From Candidatus Zixiibacteriota bacterium (GTDB lineage Bacteria; Zixibacteria; MSB-5A5; GN15; PGXB01): 5,355 bases of DNA. Each line of letters opens with the position of its first letter. Position 1 is the stretch's first letter. The notes beneath the pieces were generated by a model. It did not search any database. It saw nothing but the letters and a program-made list of their open reading frames with translations, and was not told where the DNA came from. Shown here piece after piece: positions 1 through 5,032 of this stretch. The DNA is taken from contig CP070766.1 of NCBI GenBank assembly GCA_020345705.1, positions 544,847 through 550,201 on the forward strand, in the 5' to 3' direction. The position numbers and the translations under genes were made by a program.

Positions 1-654
1 ATAACCGACCCGGTCCGTGCCAAGTCTGAAATTTCGAACTACATCCTCGCTTCCACCAAGCTGGCCCAGACCAACCTGCGTAACGTCATCGGCGAAATGG
101 AACTGGATCAGTCGCTCTCCTCACGTGATGTCATTAACACTCAGCTCAGGGACGTTCTCGACACCGCCACCGATAAGTGGGGCGTTAAAGTCAACCGCGT
201 TGAGATTCAGAGGATTGATCCGCCGGTTGATATCACCGAGGCGATGAGCCGGCAGATGAAGGCGGAGCGTGACAAGCGAGCCGCGATTCTTTCGGCTGAA
301 GGGGACAAGCAAGCGGCAATAACGCGGGCTGAGGGAACCAAACAGTCGGCCATTCTTGAGGCGGAGGGCCAAGCGGAAGCGGTCAAGAAGAAAGCCGACG
401 CCGAGAAGTACCGGCAGATTGCCGTCGCCGAGGGTGAAGCGAAAGCCATCTTGAACGTTTTCTCGGCAATTCACGAAGGCAAACCGGACGAGGAACTGAT
501 TACCCTGAAATATCTCGAGATGCTGCCCAGGCTGGCCGACGGCTCGGCCAACAAGGTCTTCCTTCCATACGAGGCCACCGGCATTATTTCGGCTCTTTCG
601 GCCATGGTTGAAGGCATCAAGACGGACAAGCCGAAGGCGGCTTCGGCCACATAA
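1..654 (+). CDS. SPFH/band 7 (stomatin-like, paraslipin/QmcA-type) protein, 5'-truncated by the window
   Basis: The reading frame is open from base 1, so the true start, the N-terminal membrane anchor and the first part of the SPFH domain lie upstream; 217 residues are visible. Residues 1-75 are the end of the SPFH domain: a helical stretch (SEISNYILASTKLAQTNLR), GEMELDQSLSSRDVIN, then the conserved WGVKVNRVEIQRIDPP. Residues 80-150 are an Ala/Glu/Lys-rich coiled coil containing three tandem 11-residue repeats (94-126, pattern xAIxxAEGxKQ). Residues 165-205 hold the C-terminal segment LKYLEMLPRLADG and the hydrophobic GIISALSAMVEGI, both typical of paraslipins. Such proteins are roughly 300 residues long, so about one third is missing. 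By family knowledge they form large ring or cage oligomers on membranes and are linked to membrane quality control and microdomains, often beside an NfeD-type gene. No nfeD lies downstream here; upstream cannot be seen. An in-frame ATG at 97 is internal, not the start. The alternative HflK/HflC is less likely because of this C-terminus. Confidence 0.93.
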   Translation: MTDPVRAKSEISNYILASTKLAQTNLRNVIGEMELDQSLSSRDVINTQLRDVLDTATDKWGVKVNRVEIQRIDPPVDITEAMSRQMKAERDKRAAILSAEGDKQAAITRAEGTKQSAILEAEGQAEAVKKKADAEKYRQIAVAEGEAKAILNVFSAIHEGKPDEELITLKYLEMLPRLADGSANKVFLPYEATGIISALSAMVEGIKTDKPKAASAT

Positions 655-673
655 TCCATATCATCTGAAGACG

Positions 674-708
674 AAGAGCGGGGTCTATGTCAGGCTCCGC
701 TTTTTTTT
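674..708 (+). terminator. Rho-independent terminator after the SPFH gene
   Basis: AGCGGGG (677-683) pairs with CTCCGCT (695-701) with one G-T pair. The stem can be lengthened by A-T and G-T pairs into the flanking AAG and T bases. The loop is 11 bases and a run of eight T (701-708) follows at once. It begins 20 bases after the stop codon of the SPFH gene and should end that transcript, separating it from the Memo/AMMECR1 gene. Confidence 0.87.
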
Positions 709-721
709 GCCTTATGAGTTG

Positions 722-750
722 TTTACAAGCGTAATTATTTTGCATACATT
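722..750 (+). promoter_or_regulatory. Candidate sigma70-type promoter for the Memo-AMMECR1 gene
   Basis: TTTACA (722-727, five of six matches to the -35 consensus) is separated by 17 bases from TACATT (745-750, four of six matches to the -10 consensus). The spacing is ideal and the segment lies between the terminator and the next gene, in locally AT-rich DNA. It predicts a transcript start near 757 and a leader of about 33 bases. This is pattern matching only, and the -10 box is weak. Confidence 0.45.
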
Positions 751-779
751 TCAGCGAGAAGTTCACGCTCAGTTTCGAC

Positions 780-786
780 GGAAGGT
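780..786 (+). promoter_or_regulatory. Ribosome binding site of the Memo-AMMECR1 gene
   Basis: GGAAGGT lies just upstream of the ATG at 790, leaving a gap of 3 to 5 bases depending on which bases pair. The spacing is short but supports this ATG, which also gives the family's characteristic N-terminus (VRQPAVAGAFYP). Confidence 0.6.
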
Positions 787-789
787 AAC

Positions 790-2214
790 ATGGAAGTCAG
801 ACAACCAGCTGTGGCCGGGGCCTTCTATCCCGGAGATCCGGTGCAATTGACAAAATTGATTGCCCAATTCTACAGCGAAGCGAAAAAGAAATCCTTGCGT
901 GGTCGCCCCATTGTCGTGATTGCTCCCCATGCAGGATACGTCTATTCGGGACAGACGGCGTCGATGGCATACAAACAGCTGGAAGGTCAAGAATACGATT
1001 CGGTCGTGGTGATTTCGCCGTCGCATACGGTCTTTTTTCAGGGGGCGTCTGTCTATGACGGAGGTGCCTATATGACTCCTCTGGGCACGGTCGAGATTGA
1101 TGAGAAACTATCACGGGAAATCGGGTCGATTCATCCCGGCGTTTACCTTTCCAATAAGGGTCATACGGGTGGGTCGGTGCGCGGTGAGCATGCCCTGGAG
1201 GTCCAGCTTCCGTATCTCCAGCAGGTGCTGGGCAAATTCAAGCTGGTGGCCGTTGTGATGGGCGACCAGGAAGAGCCGACCTGCCGGGCGCTCGGCGAGG
1301 TTCTGGCGTCAGTCCTGACCGGCAAGAACAGCCTCATCGTTGCCTCGACAGATCTGTCGCACTTCCATTCCGAAAAAGAGGCCCGCCGACTGGACGGCAA
1401 CATTCAAAAAGCGGTGGAGGAATACGATCCTGACCGGCTCCTGAACGTCCTTTCTTCGGGCAGAGGCGAGGCCTGTGGCGGTGGGCCGGTCGTGGCGGCT
1501 CTGATAGCCTCAAAGAGACTTGGCGGAGAGGAATTGGTTGTCACGGGCTATTCCACGTCCGGTCAGACTACGGGCGATTTTTCCGAGGTTGTGGGGTACC
1601 TGTCGGCTGTGGTCGTTTCGAGCAGGGTCGCTCCCAAACGAGATGAAGCAGTCGGCAAACCCGCCACGGAGAAAAAACCGGAGCTGTCTGCTGAGGACAG
1701 GGCCTATCTTCTTGATCTGGCCAGGGCTTCGATTCTGGCGCGTATGGAAAATCGGAAGGTGAGCCGTGACGAACCGCCATCCCGAATCCTGAAGGAGAAT
1801 CGGGGCGCTTTTGTCACATTGAAAAGGCGGGGGATGCTTCGCGGCTGTATCGGTATGATAAGGGCGGCGCAGCCGCTCTACGAAACGATCATCGACATGG
1901 CCCAGGCGGCTGCTTTCGAGGACTCGCGATTCATGCCTCTCGCAGAAGATGAGCTCGACGATATCGAAATCGAGATTTCGGCGCTCTCGCCGCTGGTCAG
2001 AGTGGAAGATGTAAATGAGGTCGAGGTCGGGCGCGACGGTCTGATGATTGTCCTGGAATCGCACTCGGGACTTCTATTGCCGCAGGTTGCGGTTGAGAAT
2101 AATTGGGGCCGCACAACGTTTCTCGAGCAAACCTGTCTGAAAGCGGGCCTTCCGAAAAGCAGCTACAAGGACAGGGCGGCGAAGATTTATCGCTTCACGG
2201 CCGAGATTTTTTGA
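790..2214 (+). CDS. Fused AmmeMemoRadiSam system protein B (Memo-like) and protein A (AMMECR1 domain)
   Basis: Residues 1-275 are a Memo-family domain: RQPAVAGAFYPGD, IAPHAGYVYSGQTA (His47), VVISPSHT (His79), RGEHALEVQLPYLQ (His134), ASTDLSHFH (188-193) and EACGGGP (Cys229). His47, His79 and Cys229 appear to match the iron-binding His49, His81 and Cys244 of human MEMO1, whose fold is related to LigB-type nonheme iron dioxygenases. A polar Lys/Glu/Pro-rich linker (about 276-300) leads to an AMMECR1 domain (301-474) with GAFVTLKRRGMLRGCIG, AAFEDSRF, EIEISALSPL, LPQVAVENNWGR and a final AAKIYRFTAEIF. There is no signal peptide, so it is probably cytosolic. In many prokaryotes A and B accompany a radical SAM protein (component C); none is in this window. 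The biochemical role of the bacterial system is not established. The gene has its own candidate promoter and SD, and ends in tandem in-frame stops TGA TAG (2212-2217). Both domains look complete. Confidence 0.95.
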   Translation: MEVRQPAVAGAFYPGDPVQLTKLIAQFYSEAKKKSLRGRPIVVIAPHAGYVYSGQTASMAYKQLEGQEYDSVVVISPSHTVFFQGASVYDGGAYMTPLGTVEIDEKLSREIGSIHPGVYLSNKGHTGGSVRGEHALEVQLPYLQQVLGKFKLVAVVMGDQEEPTCRALGEVLASVLTGKNSLIVASTDLSHFHSEKEARRLDGNIQKAVEEYDPDRLLNVLSSGRGEACGGGPVVAALIASKRLGGEELVVTGYSTSGQTTGDFSEVVGYLSAVVVSSRVAPKRDEAVGKPATEKKPELSAEDRAYLLDLARASILARMENRKVSRDEPPSRILKENRGAFVTLKRRGMLRGCIGMIRAAQPLYETIIDMAQAAAFEDSRFMPLAEDELDDIEIEISALSPLVRVEDVNEVEVGRDGLMIVLESHSGLLLPQVAVENNWGRTTFLEQTCLKAGLPKSSYKDRAAKIYRFTAEIF

Positions 2215-2239
2215 TAGCCTCTTTCCCCCGAAATCAGGA

Positions 2240-2266
2240 CAAGACATGGTCTAACTGCATGTCTTG
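2240..2266. repeat. Perfect 9-bp inverted repeat in the gap between the Memo-AMMECR1 gene and the SDR operon
   Basis: CAAGACATG (2240-2248) and CATGTCTTG (2258-2266) are exact reverse complements around a 9-base spacer. No T run follows on the + strand, so it is not a classical intrinsic terminator. It could be a protein-binding site for control of the downstream operon, a 3'-end stabilising hairpin of the upstream mRNA, or a Rho-assisted end point. The sequence alone does not decide among these. Confidence 0.55.
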
Positions 2267-2295
2267 CATCCGATTCATCCGTTCCCTCAATTATG

Positions 2296-2324
2296 TTGTA
2301 TTGAGCGTGTCTATGAATTAAATT
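2296..2324 (+). promoter_or_regulatory. Weak candidate promoter for the SDR operon
   Basis: TTGTAT (2296-2301) and TAAATT (2319-2324) are 17 bases apart and match the sigma70 boxes at three and four positions out of six. The region is clearly AT-richer than the flanking genes. If the -10 box is right, transcription would begin at about 2331, on the start codon itself. TATGAA (2312-2317) is an alternative -10. The support is weak. Confidence 0.28.
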
Positions 2325-2330
2325 CCGTCA

Positions 2331-3323
2331 ATGAATGATGTTGACAGAGGAAGCGTTCTTGTCACAGGCGCCAACGGCTTTGTCGGCAGTCGGTTGTGCC
2401 GCAGGCTCATATCCGACGGCTACCGCGTCACGGCCGGTGTCCGTGAGGGCTGTGATGGGACGCTGATCGAAGATCTTGACCTGGAATATCGTTTTGGCGA
2501 CGTGACTCACCCCGAAACCCTCCCCGAGATGGTGCGGGGAATCGATTATATCGTTCATAACGCCGGCGTTGTGAAGGTCAAGAGGCCCGAAACCTTCTTC
2601 GATGTCAACCAAATCGGGACGCGCAATATCCTCGATGCGGCGAAGGCAAGTCCGCATTTGAAAAAGTTTGTGTACATTTCCTCGACGGCCGCGGCGGGCC
2701 CCTCAAAGCCACGCGAACCGCTCACGGAAGCGGCGCCGCCGTATCCGGTAACGGCCTACGGCCGGTCCAAACTTGCCGGTGAAAATGAGGTCCTTAACTT
2801 CGCCGACAGTATCAACTCGGTAATCATCCGGCCTACCGGGATTTACGGACCCGGAGACAGGGAGATGTTTACTTTCTTTAAGAGCCTAAATGACCGCATC
2901 AAGCCGTATCTCGGAAATCCGGGAAGAAGAATCCAGCTTGTGCACGTTGATGATCTGGCCCTCGGCGTTGGCAGGGCGCTGCAGGCCGAAACCAAACCCG
3001 GCTCCGTTTATTTTGTGGCAGAAGCCGAAGGCTATAGCTACTACATGCTGGTGAAGCACCTGCGGCAGGCCGTCGGCCGAATGGCTCTTCCGATTTATAT
3101 TCCCGGTTTTCTGGTCAGGTTGATGGCGCATCTGTCGGAGACTTTAATGAAAGCGTGGGGGAAGACACCGATGTTCACTGCCGAGAAGGCGAATGAGATT
3201 CTTGATAACTGGGAGGTGTCGGTCGAAAAGGCCAGGCGCGAGCTGGGTTTTGAAGCTGAAATTCCATTTCCCGAAGGCGCTCGAGCGACGGTTTACTGGT
3301 ATCGTGAGGAGGGTTGGCTTTGA
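2331..3323 (+). CDS. NAD(P)-dependent extended SDR, 3-beta-HSD / dihydroflavonol-reductase-like
   Basis: A complete 330-residue protein with the extended short-chain dehydrogenase plan. The Rossmann nucleotide motif TGANGFVG is at 12-19, GDV at 57-58, HNAGV at 76-80 and DVNQIGT with conserved Asn93. The catalytic set is Ser118 (in YISST), Tyr143 and Lys147 (YGRSK), with the usual 25-residue Ser-Tyr spacing. RPTGIYGPGD (167-176) and HVDDLA (205-210) follow. The C-terminal part (IPGFLVRLMAHLSE ... LDNWEVSVEKARRELGF ... TVYWYREEGWL) resembles the 3-beta-hydroxysteroid dehydrogenase and dihydroflavonol-reductase-like branch. It should oxidise an alcohol or reduce a ketone on a sugar, lipid or isoprenoid-like substrate, which cannot be identified. 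The start is bounded by an in-frame TAA at 2319-2321 and has no visible SD, unlike its neighbours. It is the first gene of a three-gene unit; its stop overlaps the next start. Confidence 0.9.
   Translation: MNDVDRGSVLVTGANGFVGSRLCRRLISDGYRVTAGVREGCDGTLIEDLDLEYRFGDVTHPETLPEMVRGIDYIVHNAGVVKVKRPETFFDVNQIGTRNILDAAKASPHLKKFVYISSTAAAGPSKPREPLTEAAPPYPVTAYGRSKLAGENEVLNFADSINSVIIRPTGIYGPGDREMFTFFKSLNDRIKPYLGNPGRRIQLVHVDDLALGVGRALQAETKPGSVYFVAEAEGYSYYMLVKHLRQAVGRMALPIYIPGFLVRLMAHLSETLMKAWGKTPMFTAEKANEILDNWEVSVEKARRELGFEAEIPFPEGARATVYWYREEGWL
3306..3313 (+). promoter_or_regulatory. Strong Shine-Dalgarno site that places the membrane-protein start at TTG 3320
   Basis: GAGGAGGG (3306-3313) lies inside the last codons of the SDR gene. 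It is directly adjacent to a TTG at 3314 (no spacing) but 6 bases before a TTG at 3320. The second is therefore the better start, and it overlaps the SDR stop codon (TTGA at 3320-3323), a translational-coupling arrangement. Confidence 0.7.
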
Positions 3324-3742
3324 TTATCAGATTTGAATTAATGGCATATTGCCTGATTGCGGGGGGAGTCTACCTGGTCGTGGTGAATATTCTGTGGAGC
3401 ATGCTCGAGAGAATCATCCCGACCTTCGGTAATTTCCCCAAAGACCTGATCGAGTCCAAAAATTTCACCTGGGCGGTGTCGAACTTCATCATCGAATTCA
3501 TCTTCTTCGTACTAATGCCTTCGTTTTTATACAGTCGCTTTTATGCCATAATGCCGTTTTCCGGTCTGCGCGGAGGAGCGGCGATCGGGCTGCTCCTTTT
3601 TCTGTTCGGGATGATTCCGTTTGCGATATTACTTCTGTTTCGAATCAAGATACCGGTCGTGTATGTTCTTTATCAGCTTCTGGGTCTGGCCATAAAAGTT
3701 ACGGGCGCCCTGGCGATAATCGGCTACCTTTACTCGCTTTAA
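3320..3742 (+). CDS. Small four-helix integral membrane protein of unknown function
   Basis: From the TTG at 3320 this gives 140 residues. Four hydrophobic segments are visible at about 7-28, 51-72, 86-107 and 112-138. They are linked by short polar loops (ERIIPTFGNFPKDLIESKNF between the first and second, YSRFYAIMPFSGLRGG between the second and third, RIKIP between the third and fourth). There is no signal peptide apart from the first helix, no cysteine pair and no catalytic motif that I recognise. I cannot assign a family. Translation is probably coupled to the SDR gene through the TTGA overlap and the SD at 3306-3313. A TTG at 3314 would add two residues, and an ATG at 3341 would remove seven from the N-terminus and clip the first helix; both have poor SD spacing. 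The setting between an SDR and a PLP enzyme suggests a membrane partner for a lipid-like or envelope metabolite, which is inference only. Confidence 0.8.
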   Translation: MIIRFELMAYCLIAGGVYLVVVNILWSMLERIIPTFGNFPKDLIESKNFTWAVSNFIIEFIFFVLMPSFLYSRFYAIMPFSGLRGGAAIGLLLFLFGMIPFAILLLFRIKIPVVYVLYQLLGLAIKVTGALAIIGYLYSL

Positions 3743-3750
3743 GTCAGCTC

Positions 3751-3756
3751 AAAGGA
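3751..3756 (+). promoter_or_regulatory. Ribosome binding site of the class V PLP enzyme
   Basis: AAAGGA sits 8 bases before the ATG at 3765. The whole gap to the preceding stop is 22 bases with no promoter or terminator, so the gene is likely cotranscribed with the two before it. Confidence 0.6.
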
Positions 3757-3764
3757 AACCGGAA

Positions 3765-4931
3765 ATGAACAGTGAAGTTGAAAAGAAATTCAAATGGGCG
3801 CGCGGGCTGTTCCCCGTGACTCAAAAGAAGCGCGGAATTACATATCTCAACAGCGGCTCAACCGGGCCACTCTGCAGGCCGGCGAAAGAAGCCCTCGAGA
3901 AATTTTATGATTCGGCGCAGTTCTGCGACCGGAATGCCGATTTTCCGGCTTTTGCCGACCTGGATAGAATCAGGCGGCTCGGCGCAAAGATAATAGGCGC
4001 CCGAAAGGACGAGGTTGGTTTTGGCTTTCATACCGGCTTCGGCCTGAACCTGGCGGCGTTCGGACTGCCGCTAAAACGCGGCGAAGAAGTGCTTCTTTCC
4101 GATATAGAGTTTCCCTCCAACGTATACCCCTGGCTGGCGCTTAAGCAAAAAGGCGTCAAAGCCAAGTTTATCAGAAGCTCGAACGGGTATTTCGATATAG
4201 AAAATTTCAAAAAGGCAATCGGCAAAAAAAGCAGGGTTCTGTCATTGTCATTCGTCCAGTTTTTCAACGGATTCAAAAATGATATGAAGCGAATCGGCGA
4301 AATCTGCAAGGATGCCGGTCTGTATTTTGTCGTTGACGGCATACAGGGATGCGGCGTGGAACCAATCGATGTTCATAAATGCCGTGTTGACATCTTCTCA
4401 TCTGGTGGCCAGAAGTGGCTTCTCTCGCCGCAGGGGACGGGCATTTTCTACGTACGAAAGGACTTACAGGACAGGCTGATTACTCCGTTCACCAGCTGGC
4501 TGTCGGTTGATTGGAAGCTGAATTTCACCGACCTTTTTCATTATGACCTGCCCCTTTTCGGCGCGGCACGCCGGTTTGAGATGGGGACGTATCCTTATGC
4601 GCACGTTCACGCTATGGCGACGGCGCTGGAACTGATAACGTCCCTGGGCGTCAGGAATATCCAGAAACATATCCACGGCCTTCTGAATTTGCTCATAGAC
4701 TATATTCGCGCAAGCGGATATTATGAAATCGTATCGAATATTGAGACAAAACACCGCTCGTCGATTCTAGCGTTCACCTGCCCTGAGGCGGCGAAGATTC
4801 ATAAGATCCTGGTCAAATCGAAGATAATCTGCGCCCTCAGAGAAGGCGCCATAAGGATTTCGGTGCATTTGTTCAATGATAAGTCCGATATCAAACGATT
4901 AATATCGGTCCTGGATAAATTTCCGGAGTAG
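3765..4931 (+). CDS. Class V aminotransferase-fold PLP-dependent enzyme (isopenicillin N epimerase / SufS-like fold)
   Basis: A complete 388-residue protein with fold type I class V features. YLNSGSTGPLCRPA (27-40) is at the N-terminus and GFHTGFGLNLAA (86-98) is the phosphate/cofactor segment. DIEFPSNVYPWL (113-124) follows. VVDGIQGCG (189-197) supplies Asp191 for the pyridine nitrogen and Gln194. SSGGQKWLLSPQGTG (212-226) supplies Lys217 as the Schiff-base lysine. RRFEMGTYPY (269-278) and the C-terminal REGAIRISVHLFND (359-372), with Arg364 as the likely carboxylate-binding arginine, complete the set. SufS-type cysteine desulfurases carry a catalytic Cys about 15 residues before that arginine. 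Here the equivalent stretch (KILVKSKII) has none, and the nearest Cys356 is only 8 residues away. A desulfurase role is therefore unlikely; an aminotransferase, epimerase, lyase or C-S lyase role remains open. It is the last gene of the three-gene unit. It looks somewhat richer in A/T and ATA/AAA codons than the Memo gene. Confidence 0.9.
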   Translation: MNSEVEKKFKWARGLFPVTQKKRGITYLNSGSTGPLCRPAKEALEKFYDSAQFCDRNADFPAFADLDRIRRLGAKIIGARKDEVGFGFHTGFGLNLAAFGLPLKRGEEVLLSDIEFPSNVYPWLALKQKGVKAKFIRSSNGYFDIENFKKAIGKKSRVLSLSFVQFFNGFKNDMKRIGEICKDAGLYFVVDGIQGCGVEPIDVHKCRVDIFSSGGQKWLLSPQGTGIFYVRKDLQDRLITPFTSWLSVDWKLNFTDLFHYDLPLFGAARRFEMGTYPYAHVHAMATALELITSLGVRNIQKHIHGLLNLLIDYIRASGYYEIVSNIETKHRSSILAFTCPEAAKIHKILVKSKIICALREGAIRISVHLFNDKSDIKRLISVLDKFPE

Positions 4932-4933
4932 CC

Positions 4934-4974
4934 CCGGGCGGAAATCAAAAAGATTTTTATTTGATTTGCCTCGG
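4934..4974. repeat. Long imperfect stem-loop after the PLP gene, possible terminator
   Basis: AAATCAAA (4942-4949) pairs perfectly with TTTGATTT (4960-4967). After one G/G mismatch and a bulged C, CCGGG (4934-4938) and the G at 4940 pair with CCTCGG (4969-4974), one pair being G-T. The loop is 10 bases. It begins 3 bases after the stop codon of the PLP gene. The following DNA is T-rich but not a pure T run, so it may be a weak or bidirectional terminator, or a stabilising 3' hairpin, standing just before the next promoter. Confidence 0.45.
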
Positions 4975-4992
4975 ATTGGATATTTTATTTTC

Positions 4993-5000
4993 TGTATAAT
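4993..5000 (+). promoter_or_regulatory. Promoter -10 box (perfect TATAAT) for the DUF2914-like gene
   Basis: TATAAT at 4995-5000 is a full match to the -10 consensus, preceded by TG and lying in an AT-rich stretch (4975-5000). No good -35 box is found at 16 to 18 bases upstream (the region reads CGGATTG). The promoter may rely on an activator, or on the AT-rich upstream DNA. It predicts a start near 5007 and a leader of about 26 bases. Confidence 0.55.
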
Positions 5001-5018
5001 CGGGGTAGCAATCTGAGG

Positions 5019-5027
5019 GAAAGGAGT
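5019..5027 (+). promoter_or_regulatory. Strong ribosome binding site that selects GTG 5033
   Basis: GAAAGGAGT (5019-5027) lies about 6 bases before the GTG at 5033. It makes this GTG the clear start although no ATG is present nearby; the reading frame then begins with a textbook signal peptide (MKTKILTVAAVIILAV). Confidence 0.7.
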
Positions 5028-5032
5028 AACCA

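Noticed and set aside
121..474. Minus-strand reading frames opposite the SPFH coiled coil
   Set aside because: They arise from the repetitive Ala/Glu/Lys codons on the plus strand; the translation is Arg/Leu-rich with no family resemblance.
608..850. Plus-strand reading frame running through the terminator at 674-708 and into the Memo gene
   Set aside because: It crosses a clear intrinsic terminator and overlaps two well-supported genes in another frame.
1510..2064. Long reading frame (184 codons) on the minus strand opposite the AMMECR1 domain
   Set aside because: It is the mirror of a gene with clear family motifs, its translation shows no recognisable domain, and I see no convincing start signal for it.
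2212..2217. TGA TAG tandem stops considered as readthrough or recoding
   Set aside because: Two in-frame stops make readthrough less likely, and the AMMECR1 domain is complete before them.
2103..2321. Plus-strand reading frame spanning the end of the Memo-AMMECR1 gene and the gap after it
   Set aside because: Two thirds or so overlap the AMMECR1 C-terminus in another frame, no SD precedes it, and the product has no recognisable feature.
4224..4231. A-run followed by G (AAAAAAAG) in the PLP gene, considered as a programmed frameshift site
   Set aside because: The zero-frame codons are AAA AAA AGC, which is not the register needed for -1 slippage, and the protein continues normally with all motifs in one frame.
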